Source: Photobacterium piscicola (GTDB taxonomy: Bacteria; Pseudomonadota; Gammaproteobacteria; Enterobacterales; Vibrionaceae). From it: DNA of 64,000 nt. Each line of letters begins with the position of its first letter. Position 1 is the stretch's first letter. The translations under genes were made by a program, and so were the position numbers. Of this stretch, positions 29,368 to 39,998 are shown piece by piece. Under the pieces are notes generated by a model. It made no database searches. It had not been told where the DNA came from and was given only the letters and a program-made list of their open reading frames with translations. The stretch is taken from positions 434,001-498,000 of the forward strand of contig NZ_FUZI01000002.1 of NCBI RefSeq assembly GCF_900166965.1, given 5' to 3'.

Positions 29368-30684
29368 TTAGCCACCTAATGTAGATCGCAACATATTGAC
29401 GCACATTTCATACGGTACCGCTTCTTTCATTTCTTGCTGTAAATAATTGTCTAATTTCGGTTTAAAACTAAAAGCTTGATCAATCGTTGCATCAGTTCCC
29501 GACTTATAGGCACCAATAGCAACCAAGTCTTGATTTTTACGGCAAATAGATAAAATTTGACGTACGGCTTTCGACATCAGCATATGGTCATCACTAACGA
29601 TGGCTGGCATAACACGACTAACAGAACGCTCAACATCAATTGCAGGATAATGCCCCGCATCCGCCATTTCACGCGATAACACAATATGACCATCGAGGAT
29701 CGCACGTGAAGCATCGGCAATCGGATCTTGCAGATCATCACCTTCACTTAATACCGTGAAAAAAGCGGTGATCGAACCTTGATTTTCATTACCATTACCT
29801 GCCCGTTCCACCAGCGCAGGTAACTTAGCAAACACCGATGGTGGATAACCTTTGGTTGCAGGTGGTTCACCAACGGACAATGCAATTTCACGTTGCGCCT
29901 GAGCAAAGCGGGTTAATGAATCCATCAGCAGCAACACATCAAACCCTTGATCGCGAAAATACTCGGCAATGGTGAGTGAGGTTTGGCAGCCTTTTAGACG
30001 CATTAATGGCGAAGCATCGGCAGGCGCGGCTATCACAACGGCTCGCTCACGGCCTTCTTTACCTAAAATTTCATCAATAAATTCTTTTACTTCTCGACCA
30101 CGCTCGCCAATAAGCCCCACCACCACAATTTGCGCACTGGTACCGCGAGTCATCATACCCAGCGTGACCGATTTACCCACACCAGAACCAGCAAAAAGGC
30201 CAATCCGCTGTCCTTTTCCGACTGTTAATAAACCATTAATAGCCTTAATACCAACATCAAGGGGTTCTTTAATCGGTTTGCGTGATAAGGGGTTAATGGG
30301 AGTCGAGGTAAACGCTGCTCGTTGCTCAGTAAAAATAGGCCCTAAGCCATCAAGTGGATTACCAATGCCATCAATAACACGCCCTAACAATTCAGGCCCG
30401 ACTGGAATACCACTGTTATGCAAAATAGGGGTAACTTTAGCGCCTGGCATCACCCCTGATAATTGCTCACTTGGCATTAAAAAAAGCGTTTCACCAGCAA
30501 AACCCACCACTTCTGCTTCTAGTTCACCAGTGAGGGTTTCTACTTTACAGACACTACCAACAGGGGCGCGGCAGCCTATCGCTTCAAGGGTTAGCCCAAC
30601 AACACGATCCAACCGCCCTGAAGCCACAGGTTTACAAGCGGTATTTGCAGTTTGGTAGCGACTGAGGCGTTGTGCGAGGGTCAT
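29368..30684 (-). CDS. fliI: Flagellum-specific ATPase FliI
   Basis: FliI energises type III export of flagellar subunits. The 438-residue protein resembles the F1-ATPase beta subunit: Walker [14 protein letters not shown] (about residues 166-178), [10 protein letters not shown], Walker [17 protein letters not shown], and the [18 protein letters not shown] stretch. It overlaps fliH by 4 nt. The 229-codon antisense frame within it is not a gene. Confidence 0.98.
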   Translation of the reverse strand: MTLAQRLSRYQTANTACKPVASGRLDRVVGLTLEAIGCRAPVGSVCKVETLTGELEAEVVGFAGETLFLMPSEQLSGVMPGAKVTPILHNSGIPVGPELLGRVIDGIGNPLDGLGPIFTEQRAAFTSTPINPLSRKPIKEPLDVGIKAINGLLTVGKGQRIGLFAGSGVGKSVTLGMMTRGTSAQIVVVGLIGERGREVKEFIDEILGKEGRERAVVIAAPADASPLMRLKGCQTSLTIAEYFRDQGFDVLLLMDSLTRFAQAQREIALSVGEPPATKGYPPSVFAKLPALVERAGNGNENQGSITAFFTVLSEGDDLQDPIADASRAILDGHIVLSREMADAGHYPAIDVERSVSRVMPAIVSDDHMLMSKAVRQILSICRKNQDLVAIGAYKSGTDATIDQAFSFKPKLDNYLQQEMKEAVPYEMCVNMLRSTLGG

Positions 30685-31502
30685 AACACTGGCTCTTGCA
30701 AATTACTGTTGAGTTCATTAAAGGTGGTCAGTGAATGCAAAATACGATCATCAATTAAATAATCAACACTAGAACTGCCACACGTCAACTGTAAATCCCC
30801 TCGTTGTAAGCTCGGCTCTGCAATTAATGACCATTGACGTTGTTGCAGATCAGCCTCATCAAAGCTGGCATGAATTAACGCAACATCTTCTGGATGTAAA
30901 TGCATTTTAATTTCTCGCTCGGCTATCGGTAGCGTTGCTACAACTTCGCGAACAGTATTGAGTAATACTTGAGGATTGGTTTTAACTTCAACGCGAATCA
31001 ATGCCTTGGTTAAACCATTCACCAATAATAATAATTGTTGTTCAACTTCAGTGTCGACTTTAGCAATAGGATCTGCAAATTTATCCATCACCGCCGTTAA
31101 TAATGCCACTTGTTGATCAATTTGAGCTTGAGCTTGTTCTAGCCCTTGCTGTAAGCCTTGTGCCAGCCCTTCAGCATGGCCGGCTGTAACCCCTTCAGCA
31201 TGGCCTTGAGAAAAACCTTCGCTATGCCCAGCTTGACGCCCTTGCTCAACCCCTTCGTCATAAGCAGATTGCTGCATGGCTTCAAGTTCTGCCGCGGTTA
31301 ATGGTGGCGGCGGTGGCTCAGGTTGAGTTAATTGCTGTTGCTGTAATTGTTGTTGCTCAAGATAATATTGATGATCATAATTAAGCGCATTTTCAGGTTC
31401 ATGATCACTGTCATGGCTGTAATCAGGGTATGCCCAGCGTTCAAGTTCTTGGGCTTGATGTTCTGACACGCGCATAAAACCACGACGACGTTCATCACTC
31501 AT
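30681..31502 (-). CDS. fliH: Flagellar assembly protein FliH
   Basis: FliH binds FliI and tethers it to FliN at the C-ring. The 273-residue protein has a Gln-rich N-terminal half, the diagnostic glycine-repeat helix (about residues 82-115: [20 protein letters not shown], repeated every four residues), and a C-terminal FliI-binding domain ending in V-ATPase E-like sequence. Overlaps fliI by 4 nt. Confidence 0.95.
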   Translation of the reverse strand: MSDERRRGFMRVSEHQAQELERWAYPDYSHDSDHEPENALNYDHQYYLEQQQLQQQQLTQPEPPPPPLTAAELEAMQQSAYDEGVEQGRQAGHSEGFSQGHAEGVTAGHAEGLAQGLQQGLEQAQAQIDQQVALLTAVMDKFADPIAKVDTEVEQQLLLLVNGLTKALIRVEVKTNPQVLLNTVREVVATLPIAEREIKMHLHPEDVALIHASFDEADLQQRQWSLIAEPSLQRGDLQLTCGSSSVDYLIDDRILHSLTTFNELNSNLQEPVL

Positions 31503-31547
31503 GGCAACACCTTTTCCTTCAACTTACATTGAACCACCGCATTACTA

Positions 31548-32594
31548 TTATAAAAATTCATCAGTGCCACCATTGCCAGTTAGCACTAATTCACCCAAAT
31601 CAGATAAACGACGCGCAATAGATAAAATTTCTTTCTGAGCCGCTTCAACATCAGCCACACGAATAGGCCCCATGGCTTCTAAATCTTCTTGTAGCATTTC
31701 ACCCGCACGTTTAGACATGTTGCGATAGAACTTATCACGTAACATATCATCTGCACCTTTAAGGGCTTTTTGTAATAGATCTTGCGGCACATCTCGCAAT
31801 AGAATTTGAATACCACGATCATCAACTTCAATCAGATTATCAAACACAAACATCAAGTCTTGAATTTGAGTCGCTGTTTCTTCATCGTTTTCACGAATTT
31901 GATCCATCAACAGCCCTTCAACGTTATTATCTAGATAGTTCATGATTTCTGCTGCTGCTTTTAAGCCACCAATTTTAGCTGCTTGTGCACCCGCTTGACC
32001 CGCAAACTGTTTTTCCATAATGTCGTTTAATTCATGCAGTGCCGCAGGTTGAACTTCTTCCAAATTAGCAATACGCATCATCAAATCTAATCGCACGCGT
32101 TCAGGGAATTGCGATAAAATTTCAGCGGATTGTTCAGGCTCTAAATAAGACAACACGATGGTTTGAATCTGTGGGTGCTCATTTAAAATAATACTGGCAA
32201 CTTGGCGCGGATCCATCCATTTTAAAGAATCAAGTCCACGCGAACCGCTACCCATTAGAATTTGATCAACCAAATTATTGGCTTTATCTTCACCTAATGC
32301 TGCCACTAACGCATTACGAACAAAATCTTCGCTACCCATACCAATGCTGGTGTATTTTTGAATTTCTTCTAAAAATGAACGATGCACACTCGAGACTTTA
32401 TCTTGATTTAAGTTCTTCATGCTTGCCATCGAGCCACCGACTCGCTGCACCTGCTTCGGATCAAGATGGCGAATAATACTGGCGGCATCTTGTTCATTAA
32501 GACTTAATAATAAAATCGCAGCTTTTTCCGTGCCATTAAGGCTTTTAATATCAAATTTATTATCGATTGGTGCTACATCATTAGCCATCTTCAT
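31548..32594 (-). CDS. fliG: Flagellar motor switch protein FliG
   Basis: FliG interacts with stators to create torque and sits on the MS ring. The 348-residue protein shows FliG_N (LNGTEKAAILLLSLNEQDAA), FliG_M with the EHPQ motif (LNEHPQIQTIVLSYL), and FliG_C with the charged torque helix DDMLRDKFYRNMSKRA. The start overlaps the fliF stop by 14 nt; an ATG two codons downstream (MANDV) may be the true start. Confidence 0.97.
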   Translation of the reverse strand: MKMANDVAPIDNKFDIKSLNGTEKAAILLLSLNEQDAASIIRHLDPKQVQRVGGSMASMKNLNQDKVSSVHRSFLEEIQKYTSIGMGSEDFVRNALVAALGEDKANNLVDQILMGSGSRGLDSLKWMDPRQVASIILNEHPQIQTIVLSYLEPEQSAEILSQFPERVRLDLMMRIANLEEVQPAALHELNDIMEKQFAGQAGAQAAKIGGLKAAAEIMNYLDNNVEGLLMDQIRENDEETATQIQDLMFVFDNLIEVDDRGIQILLRDVPQDLLQKALKGADDMLRDKFYRNMSKRAGEMLQEDLEAMGPIRVADVEAAQKEILSIARRLSDLGELVLTGNGGTDEFL

Positions 32595-34326
32595 TCATCC
32601 AGCTTTTCACGACTTGTGCAGCAAGATCCGGTTCATTGGCAACCAACGCCCGCACTGCTTTCAGTAAATCTTCATCTTTATGTAAATTAGGCAGATCTAA
32701 ACTACTACTGCTTAATTCAAAGCTTTCATTTGGATCTAAGTCACCACCGATTAAGCTGGTGCCATCACTATGACTATTGTGGGTTAAAATCGGTAAACCA
32801 TTTTCATCTAACGGTGTGCCATTAGCCGCTTGATTTGGGTATAGCAACTTGTTCATTGCTGGACGCACCAAGACGATGATCACCACAATAATCACCAAGG
32901 CCGCTGCAAGCCATCGAATCCAACTGCTAAAATTCGGATTCTCCCAAATGGGCACATCAGCCAATAATAGTTCTTCAGGCAGCGCAAATGGCACCGATAG
33001 TACTTCCAATAAATCACCACGCGCCTCTGAAAAACCAATACCGCCCATTAATAAACGACGAATTTTAACAATTTCAGCTTCAGATACTGGTACTCGTGTG
33101 ATCTCACCCGTTTTAGGATCAACTATTGATTTATAATCAATCGCAACCGACACCGTTTGACGATCAATAACACCTGTTTGCGCGCGTTTATGGCTTATCG
33201 TGGTGTCTAACTCATAGTTACGGGTAGATTCACGGTGCATGCGACCATTACCGCTGCTTGTGCCAGCTTGCATGTCTTTTATATTTTCGGGAATAGCACT
33301 ACTGACAGGAGGTTGGTTGCTTAATGCTCCAGGAATACCCGCTACCACTTGACCACCATTGCTATCTTCACGCGTAAACTCACTTCGAGTAGCCGCCGTG
33401 GCAGGGTCATAGCGTTTACGGGTTTCTTCTAAGGCGGAGAAATCCATCGCTATATCAACTTGTGAGGTGTAATTTCCCAACCCTAAAACAGGCATCAAAA
33501 TAGCGTCGATTTTTTCCCGTAAAGATTGCTCTTGTTTACGCTCTAATTCGTATTCTTTTCGTTTAGCGGTTGAGGAAGGATCTTCAGTACCTGAGCTTAA
33601 TAAACGCCCGTGTTGATCGGTCACCGTAACGCGAGTAGGACGTAAACCAGGCACCGCCGTTGCCACCATATCAACAATGGAATCAACTTCTTGCTGCCCT
33701 AGTGCTCCGCCTGATGCTAAAGTCAGAAAAACCGTCGCGGTAGCATCTTGATTATGACGCACAAACACACTTTGTTTTGGCATCGCAAGCAACACTTGCG
33801 CCTTACGTACTTGACTAATTTGTTCGATAGCACGCGCTAATTGACGTTCACGGCTTAATTTTAAACGTTCATTTTCAAGCCGCTGTGAAACACCAAATCC
33901 CATGTCTTTTAATAAAATATCATCGCCTTCAGCGATACGACTGTTTAAACCACTGCGGGTTAAATCTAATTTTATACTGCTATATTTATCAGCAGGTACT
34001 CGAATGGTATTGCCATCAAGTTGGTAATCAATTTTCTTTTGATCAAAGTGATCTAAAATAGGGATCAATTCTTCGGTTTCATAGCTACCCAATGGTCGCA
34101 TTTCGGACTCTTTTATCCACACCACGACCATGACGATTAGCGCGACACAAATCGCAACCGATAGCACTAAAATCACCTGCCGTAACAGATCAAGATTGCC
34201 TAAAATACTGTCAGTACGCGATGCTTTCTTTTCAGCAAGATCGGGATCTTGAGCAGCATCGCGTAATATCGGTGAAGTATTATTATTTGCAACCGTAACG
34301 GGTTGATTAACAATTTGATCTGACAC
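32581..34326 (-). CDS. fliF: Flagellar MS-ring protein FliF
   Basis: FliF builds the inner-membrane MS ring on which the rest of the basal body assembles. Two membrane helices (about residues 49-70 and 475-493) flank a large periplasmic part with ring-building motifs (YQLDGNTIRVPADKY; KAQVLLAMPKQSVF). The C-terminal tail (DEDLLKAVRALVANEPDLAA, ending SWMNEDG) is the FliG-binding peptide. Length 581 aa is normal. Confidence 0.97.
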   Translation of the reverse strand: MSDQIVNQPVTVANNNTSPILRDAAQDPDLAEKKASRTDSILGNLDLLRQVILVLSVAICVALIVMVVVWIKESEMRPLGSYETEELIPILDHFDQKKIDYQLDGNTIRVPADKYSSIKLDLTRSGLNSRIAEGDDILLKDMGFGVSQRLENERLKLSRERQLARAIEQISQVRKAQVLLAMPKQSVFVRHNQDATATVFLTLASGGALGQQEVDSIVDMVATAVPGLRPTRVTVTDQHGRLLSSGTEDPSSTAKRKEYELERKQEQSLREKIDAILMPVLGLGNYTSQVDIAMDFSALEETRKRYDPATAATRSEFTREDSNGGQVVAGIPGALSNQPPVSSAIPENIKDMQAGTSSGNGRMHRESTRNYELDTTISHKRAQTGVIDRQTVSVAIDYKSIVDPKTGEITRVPVSEAEIVKIRRLLMGGIGFSEARGDLLEVLSVPFALPEELLLADVPIWENPNFSSWIRWLAAALVIIVVIIVLVRPAMNKLLYPNQAANGTPLDENGLPILTHNSHSDGTSLIGGDLDPNESFELSSSSLDLPNLHKDEDLLKAVRALVANEPDLAAQVVKSWMNEDG

Positions 34327-34387
34327 TATTTATTTCTCACACATATAGCTAATGATGCGCTATCACATCGACGGATAACAACGATAT

Positions 34388-34699
34388 TTATACCGGCATA
34401 TTCATTAATTCTTTGTAAGCCTGTACCATTTTATTACGCACTTGCACCGTCGCTTCAAACGCCACACTGGATTTATTACGGGCAATCATCACATCAGATA
34501 ACGACACACTGCGATCACCTTGATCAAACCGAGTAGCAAGATCACTTGACTGGCCTTGAAGCGTATTCACCGACTTAATGGCGTCGTTAAGTAAATTGCC
34601 AAAATCAGCACTAACCTGTTGTCCTGTTGCGGGACGAATATTATTTTGAGCATCTAAACGCATTGCCTGCATTTCAGCCGCTAATCCATTAACTTTCAT
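34388..34699 (-). CDS. fliE: Flagellar hook-basal body protein FliE
   Basis: FliE joins the MS ring/export gate to the rod. The 103-residue protein shows the C-terminal VMIARNKSSVAFEATVQVRN followed by KMVQAYKELMNMPV, characteristic of the family. It is first of the fliEFGHIJ unit. The 61-nt gap upstream and the end of flrC contain no sequence I can call a sigma-54 promoter. Confidence 0.96.
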   Translation of the reverse strand: MKVNGLAAEMQAMRLDAQNNIRPATGQQVSADFGNLLNDAIKSVNTLQGQSSDLATRFDQGDRSVSLSDVMIARNKSSVAFEATVQVRNKMVQAYKELMNMPV

Positions 34700-34760
34700 T
34701 GCAAAGTCTCACTGTGTTTATCGCTACTAAAAAAGGTTTGTTATATCTATAACCCATCGA

Positions 34761-36149
34761 TTATGCGGGGAGTTCAATGCCAGCATCACGCATTTTGGCT
34801 AATTTATAGCGTAATGTACGTGGACTAATACCCAGTTTATCGGCCATATCTTTTCGATTACCTTGGCAAGCAACTAAGGTATCTAAAATAATATTAAATT
34901 CTTGGCCGCGTAATTCATGGCCTAAACTTTCCGCAACTGTGGATGATATTGAGTCAATTGTCGTTGTGGTCGACGGTGATATTTCGCAATCAGGCGCGGT
35001 AGAAGGTGTAACCATCTGTAACCAATCAAGTCCTTCAACCAAAATATGTTGCTCAGTTATCATAAGGTTATCGTGAATGATTAACGCGCGTTGAATCACG
35101 TTATCAAGTTCACGTACATTTCCGGGCCATGTATATTGTAATAATTTGTTGAGCGCACATGGTGCTATTACAGGGATCGCCATCCCTTGTTGACTCGCAT
35201 GGCGTTGTAAAAATAACTGCGCTAACGGCACAATATCGCCCTTACGCTCCATTAATGCTGGCCATGTCATTGGAAAAACATTTAAGCGGTAATACAAATC
35301 TTCACGAAAACGCCCCTTCGCAACATGATTTTTTAAATCACGGTTACTGGTTGCAATAATGCGCACATTCAATTTAATGCTTTTACGTCCACCTAAACGT
35401 TCAACTTCACGTTCTTGCAATACCCGTAATAATTTAGCTTGCAAGTTAATGTCCATTTCACTGATTTCATCCAGTAAAATCGTACCTGCTTGAGCTTGTT
35501 CAAACTTGCCCGGACAGGCTTGTATTGCTCCTGTAAAAGCCCCTTTTTCATAGCCAAATAGCATCGCTTCTAGCATATTTTCAGGAATAGCAGCACAGTT
35601 AATCGCCACAAAAGGTCCATCACAGCGTAAAGAATGGTCGTGAATATAGCGTGACAACACTTCTTTACCCGACCCACTAGGACCTAAGACCATCACGCTG
35701 GCATCTGTTTTAGCGACTTTTTCTGCCATTGCTAACAAATGCAAACTTTTAGGATCCGCTGCGACCGTATTGGTAGCGTTGGATCGGATCGGTGCATAGC
35801 GACCAACCATATTTAACAAAACTTGCGGGGCAAATGGTTTAGCCATGTAATCAAGTGCCCCCTCTTTCATTGCTGCAACAGCATCTTCGATATTGGCGTA
35901 AGCGGTCATTAATAACACTGGCATTTTCGGCCATTGCAATTTAATACTACGCAATAAAGCTAAGCCATCCATGCCCGTCATTTGCACATCAGAAACCACA
36001 ATATCAACCGATTCAGATTTCAATAGCACTAATGCGTGTTCTGCACTTTCCGCTTCTAGCCATTGATAACCCGCTAATGCAAGCGTATCAACTAACGCTT
36101 CACGCAAACCTTCGTCATCTTCTACGACTAATACTCGCGTTTGACTCAT
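34761..36149 (-). CDS. flrC: Sigma-54-dependent response regulator FlrC
   Basis: FlrC is phosphorylated by FlrB and activates middle (class III) flagellar promoters. Receiver domain with phosphoacceptor Asp54 (VVSDVQMTGMDG), AAA+ domain with Walker A GPSGSGKE (156-163), sigma-54 contact loop GAFTGA (203-208), and a Fis-type C-terminal helix-turn-helix (MADKLGISPRTLRYKLAKMR). The 462-residue length is typical. It follows flrB by 29 nt. Confidence 0.97.
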   Translation of the reverse strand: MSQTRVLVVEDDEGLREALVDTLALAGYQWLEAESAEHALVLLKSESVDIVVSDVQMTGMDGLALLRSIKLQWPKMPVLLMTAYANIEDAVAAMKEGALDYMAKPFAPQVLLNMVGRYAPIRSNATNTVAADPKSLHLLAMAEKVAKTDASVMVLGPSGSGKEVLSRYIHDHSLRCDGPFVAINCAAIPENMLEAMLFGYEKGAFTGAIQACPGKFEQAQAGTILLDEISEMDINLQAKLLRVLQEREVERLGGRKSIKLNVRIIATSNRDLKNHVAKGRFREDLYYRLNVFPMTWPALMERKGDIVPLAQLFLQRHASQQGMAIPVIAPCALNKLLQYTWPGNVRELDNVIQRALIIHDNLMITEQHILVEGLDWLQMVTPSTAPDCEISPSTTTTIDSISSTVAESLGHELRGQEFNIILDTLVACQGNRKDMADKLGISPRTLRYKLAKMRDAGIELPA

Positions 36150-36178
36150 GCTTCACTCTCCATAGTTAACTCGAACCA

Positions 36179-37201
36179 TTATGCGGCTTGAACTGATGTG
36201 ACTAACGGTAACTGCAAGGTAAATGTGGCCCCTTGCCCCAGTTGTGAATCTAATATCAAACTACCGTGATGGGCTGATACCACCATCTGTACCACAGCCA
36301 GTCCTAATCCGGTGCCTTGTTTACGAGTGGTAAAAAAAGGTTCTAACACTTTTTGATGATGCTCTGCCGCAATTCCTGGGCCGTTATCTGTCACACTAAG
36401 TAATAGCATTTGATCCTGCTGTTGACAGCGCACTGCAACTCGGCAACCTTTGCCAGCCATTTGAATCGCATTAGTGATCAAATTACCCACCGCGCTCGCT
36501 AATGCATTTTCATTGCCCATTAAACGCAATGTTTCATCGTCACAGTCAATGCTAAAATCGACATCATGACTCAAAACTTGAGCTTCTATCATTGCTTCTA
36601 AACTGTTGAGTAAACTTTCAATAGTAAATTCACTCACCACTTTATTGTCGCCACCTTTAGCAAATAACAGCATATCGTTAACTTGTTTTTCCAGATCATA
36701 TAATCGATCCACCAGCTTAGTTTGAAAACGTGTTCGCGTGGTTGGAGTTAACCCTGATGATGCTAAATTAGCGGCATACAATAACGCACTGGCTAACGGA
36801 GTACGCACTTGATGTGCCAACGATGCAACCATTCGTCCTAACGACGACAAACGCTGCATTTCACTTAACCGTGACTGTAGCTGACGGGTTTCGGTTAAAT
36901 CAGTGATCACAATAAGCTGCCCTGCCGCAGAAGCTGAAATAGCAAGCTTCACTTTACGGCCACTGCGCAATGAAACCTCATGTCCATCATCATCTTGAGG
37001 TGCGAAACTACGTTGAATAATCTCTCCCCAACGTTGACCGATTAATGGTTCACCAAGTAACCGCAAGGCTTCTTGATTAGCTTCACTAATTACGCCCTTT
37101 TCATCCAATAAAATAACGGCAACAGGCATTACTTGTAATACTTGCTGATAACGATCAACTTGCTGGTTTAACGCTAATAATGTTATGGATGAGTCACTCA
37201 T
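36179..37201 (-). CDS. flrB: Sensor histidine kinase FlrB
   Basis: FlrB phosphorylates FlrC, probably on sensing basal-body completion. The 340-residue protein has no membrane helices: a PAS-like domain (about 18-105), HisKA with phospho-His130 (VASLAHQVRTPLASA), and a HATPase domain with the N-box (LITNAIQMAG), DNGPGIA, and GTGLGLAVVQM. A sigma-54 promoter lies directly upstream, consistent with FlrA control. Confidence 0.95.
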   Translation of the reverse strand: MSDSSITLLALNQQVDRYQQVLQVMPVAVILLDEKGVISEANQEALRLLGEPLIGQRWGEIIQRSFAPQDDDGHEVSLRSGRKVKLAISASAAGQLIVITDLTETRQLQSRLSEMQRLSSLGRMVASLAHQVRTPLASALLYAANLASSGLTPTTRTRFQTKLVDRLYDLEKQVNDMLLFAKGGDNKVVSEFTIESLLNSLEAMIEAQVLSHDVDFSIDCDDETLRLMGNENALASAVGNLITNAIQMAGKGCRVAVRCQQQDQMLLLSVTDNGPGIAAEHHQKVLEPFFTTRKQGTGLGLAVVQMVVSAHHGSLILDSQLGQGATFTLQLPLVTSVQAA

Positions 37202-37236
37202 GATTAATCTACTACGAACAACAATAGCAGTGATTA

Positions 37237-37252
37237 TGCAAATAACATACCA
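37237..37252 (-). promoter_or_regulatory. Sigma-54 promoter of flrBC
   Basis: Minus-strand TGGTATGTTATTTGCA, GG and GC 12 bp apart with near-consensus -24 and -12 boxes. It sits 36 bp upstream of the flrB ATG. Only a short leader remains; the rest of the 317-bp gap up to the flrA terminator shows no gene. Confidence 0.8.
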
Positions 37253-37454
37253 CTAATAAATCATATTTATCATGCAGTTAGATAAATAACGGACGAGTTA
37301 TTAATGTCATTTTTATGACACTAATAACACATTTGTGTTTGTGGACACCATTTTTAGCTTACGAGGATATATTTATTAGTAACTCTGCCTCTTCATCATG
37401 GCTGAGAGTTATATTTAGTGGGCATTGATTAAACGATTATGTTGAAAACAACAT

Positions 37455-37494
37455 AAAAAAAGCCACCGCCAAATTAATGGCAGTGGCTTTTTTT
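37455..37494 (-). terminator. Intrinsic terminator after flrA
   Basis: GC-rich stem AGCCACTGCCATT / AATTTGGCGGTGGCT (minus strand, 37461-37487 region) flanked by A and T runs on both sides, so it can work in either direction. It lies about 25-60 bp downstream of the flrA stop. Confidence 0.88.
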
Positions 37495-37518
37495 ATATTG
37501 AAAGCAAGTTAAGGTAAA

Positions 37519-38964
37519 TTAACTGTCTTTCGATAATCCATATTTACGCATTTTTTCTACTAACGTTGTACGACGCATACCCAACATGTCAGCAGCACGT
37601 GCAACAACGCCTGATTGTGCATCTAATGCTTGGCGAATCATTTCAACTTCAAGTTCAGCCAGCATCTCTTTAAGGTTTAATCCTTCTGGCGGTAAGTCAT
37701 TACCTAATGATGCGGTATCTGTTTCTTCAACCGCAAACATATCTGCTAACGCTTGCTGTTCTTGTTCTTCAATAGACATCATGCTGCTTTCCGGCACAAA
37801 ATCAGGAAGCTGGCTATAACGGTATTTTATTGGTAAATGATTAACATCAACCATTTCACCAGGATAAAGGATCGTTAATCGTTCGACCAAATTCGCCAAT
37901 TCGCGAATATTGCCCGGCCAATCATGCAACATTAATGATGCAATCGCACGTGGTGTAAAGTGGATCCGTTTAGCACCTTCTGCTTCCATACGGGTAAGCA
38001 GCTCTTGTAATAATAACGGAATATCTTCGATACGATCACGCAACGCTGGCATGTCTATTGGGAATACATTTAAGCGGTAATATAAATCTTCACGGAACAA
38101 TCTCTCGGCAATCATTTTATCCAGATCACGGTGGGTTGCCGCTACAATACGTACATTCGCTTTAATGGTTTGAGTGCCACCTACACGTTCAAAGCTACGT
38201 TCTTGTAAGACACGTAATAACTTCACTTGCATCGACATTGGCATATCACCAATCTCATCTAAAAATAAAGTACCGCCTTCGGCTAATTCAAATCGGCCTT
38301 TACGGGTTGAAATTGCCCCTGTAAATGCCCCTTTTTCATGACCAAATAATTCACTTTCAAGTAAATCAGCTGGAATAGCGCCACAGTTAACAGGTACAAA
38401 TGGGCCTTTGCCACGCTCAGAATGATAATGCACATTACGCGCAACCACCTCTTTACCCGTGCCTGATTCACCTAAAATCAACACGCTTGCATCACAAGCA
38501 GCGACTTGTTCAACTAAACGACGAATATCACTAATTGCTGTACTACGACCAACCATGCTTCTAAATAGCATGTTCTTACGGCCTAAAGATGGTACTTGAT
38601 GAGTGCGCTTGCCTAAATATTCTTGGCAATGACGAAAAGCATCGGCGAGTTGGTTGTAATGCAGCGGAAATTTAAGATCACCAATATAATTGGGTAATTC
38701 AGCTAATAACTCATGATGGTTCGTTAACGCAACCACAGGAATTTGTGGGTACACTCTCAACATCTCAATAATACTAGTGAGTTTTTTGGTATTGGTTATT
38801 GTTCCTAGCAGACAAACACCCCACGGTTGCTCCCATAATGACACGGTTAAATCTTGTGATGACAGCGCATTATGATGCTCACCCATAAAGTTGAGGATGA
38901 CACCTAAATCATGACGTTGCTGTGGGTCGTCATCAATAACAAGCGTATTTACTAAACCGTGCAT
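37519..38964 (-). CDS. flrA: Master flagellar activator FlrA (FleQ family)
   Basis: FlrA is the sigma-54 activator at the top of the Vibrio flagellar cascade. The 481-residue protein has a degenerate receiver-like N-terminal domain with no aspartate at the phosphorylation position (CLLGTITN), the FleQ-type c-di-GMP motif LFRS (133-136), Walker A GESGTGKE (165-172), GAFTGA (212-217) and a Fis-type helix-turn-helix ([16 protein letters not shown]). Activity should be lowered by c-di-GMP and by FlhG (family knowledge). A 250-bp leader holds an inverted repeat. Confidence 0.96.
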   Translation of the reverse strand: MHGLVNTLVIDDDPQQRHDLGVILNFMGEHHNALSSQDLTVSLWEQPWGVCLLGTITNTKKLTSIIEMLRVYPQIPVVALTNHHELLAELPNYIGDLKFPLHYNQLADAFRHCQEYLGKRTHQVPSLGRKNMLFRSMVGRSTAISDIRRLVEQVAACDASVLILGESGTGKEVVARNVHYHSERGKGPFVPVNCGAIPADLLESELFGHEKGAFTGAISTRKGRFELAEGGTLFLDEIGDMPMSMQVKLLRVLQERSFERVGGTQTIKANVRIVAATHRDLDKMIAERLFREDLYYRLNVFPIDMPALRDRIEDIPLLLQELLTRMEAEGAKRIHFTPRAIASLMLHDWPGNIRELANLVERLTILYPGEMVDVNHLPIKYRYSQLPDFVPESSMMSIEEQEQQALADMFAVEETDTASLGNDLPPEGLNLKEMLAELEVEMIRQALDAQSGVVARAADMLGMRRTTLVEKMRKYGLSKDS

Positions 38965-39007
38965 AGATGGATATTGCCTTTATAAGAGTACACCCTGACG
39001 GTATATT

Positions 39008-39053
39008 CAATGTAGCGAACAGAACAACAATCAAGAAGAGAGTAGCTACATTG
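39008..39053. promoter_or_regulatory. Inverted repeat in the flrA leader
   Basis: Perfect 9-bp arms CAATGTAGC (39008-39016) and GCTACATTG (39045-39053), 28 bp apart, about 45-90 bp before the flrA start. It could be an operator for a regulator of flrA or an mRNA stem. I could not pick a convincing sigma-70 promoter. Confidence 0.45.
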
Positions 39054-39159
39054 TAATTAATGTGCACCATAAGGCAAGATTTGACGTATAAAAGCTGTGA
39101 CACCAATACAAATAACAATGTATTTGATCAGGTTTTATGCCAATTTAAGACTAAAAACG

Positions 39160-39206
39160 CAAAAAAAAATGGTTATCGGCAACTCTAATTACGGTTACCG
39201 ACGCCC
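39160..39206 (-). terminator. Possible weak terminator after fliS
   Basis: On the minus strand an imperfect stem GGTAACCG / CGATAACC is followed by nine T residues. The T run is strong but the stem has two mismatches. Confidence 0.4.
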
Positions 39207-39214
39207 AAAAACAG

Positions 39215-39616
39215 TTAGTTTGTTTCAGTAAGATGGTGATATTCCGCTGGAATTTGGTCCCAAGCTGACTTTATTTCGCGTAGCATACCAATCACATCAT
39301 CAATAGGCTGAGTGACATTTTCAGCATTGGCGCGTGAAATCTCGCTACCCATAAAATCATAAAGCGCATCAAGGTTTTTAGCGATATCACCACCATCTTC
39401 CATTGATAAACAATCACGCAAACTTAGTACAATATCTAATGCTTTGGTTAAACGTTCACATTTAACCGCAATATTACCTTGTTCCATCGCCGCTTTGCCC
39501 TGAATAAGGCGTTCTATCGCCCCAGCGTATAACATTTGAATGATACGGTGCGGTGAGGCGCTGGCGAGTTGTGCATTCACTGAAACTTGCTTATATGCCT
39601 GAAGAGAACCACGCAT
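39215..39616 (-). CDS. fliS: Flagellin export chaperone FliS
   Basis: FliS binds the C-terminal helix of flagellin in the cytoplasm and keeps it unfolded for export. The 133-residue helical protein shows the N-terminal YKQVSVNAQLASASPHRIIQ segment and QMLYAGAIERLIQGKAAME, the family core. It is last in the flaG-fliD-fliT-fliS group. Confidence 0.95.
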   Translation of the reverse strand: MRGSLQAYKQVSVNAQLASASPHRIIQMLYAGAIERLIQGKAAMEQGNIAVKCERLTKALDIVLSLRDCLSMEDGGDIAKNLDALYDFMGSEISRANAENVTQPIDDVIGMLREIKSAWDQIPAEYHHLTETN

Positions 39617-39672
39617 GTTATTATCCTTTGTTTAGTAGCGAGACATTTATCAATAAACATTGGGTTTAGAGG

Positions 39673-39990
39673 TTATTGTCCATGTTGTTGAATATTGCTG
39701 TAGAGCGATAATGATTTTTGACTTTTTTTCGATCGTACCAATTGCATACCTATACGATCTTTATGCTGTTGTAATAAACCTTTCATGGCCTGGGTACGAG
39801 CAACAACGTCATCAAATACCGCCCGTGATAAATCCGCATGTTTAAGCACAACTTCCACTTGCTGATGACGCAAAGCGACTAAGTTTTCAAGTTGCTGCGG
39901 AAAATCATCAGGGTAATCTTCCGCAAGTAATAACTGTTCGATTTGGTGTTCTAATTGGGTTAGTTGCTCTAATATTATGAGTGGCTGCAT
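39673..39990 (-). CDS. FliT-like flagellar export chaperone (FlaI of Vibrio)
   Basis: A 105-residue, Gln/Leu-rich helical protein lying between fliD and fliS. In enterobacteria this place is taken by FliT, the FliD chaperone; in Vibrio the gene is called flaI. Sequence similarity to FliT is not obvious by eye, so the role is assigned from position, size and helical character. It starts 8 nt after the fliD stop. Confidence 0.7.
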   Translation of the reverse strand: MQPLIILEQLTQLEHQIEQLLLAEDYPDDFPQQLENLVALRHQQVEVVLKHADLSRAVFDDVVARTQAMKGLLQQHKDRIGMQLVRSKKSQKSLSLYSNIQQHGQ

Positions 39991-39998
39991 TAATATCC

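Noticed and set aside
29969..30658. A 229-codon open frame antisense to fliI
   Set aside because: It lies wholly inside fliI, has Pro/Ser/Arg-rich shadow composition and no ribosome site; fliI is unambiguous.
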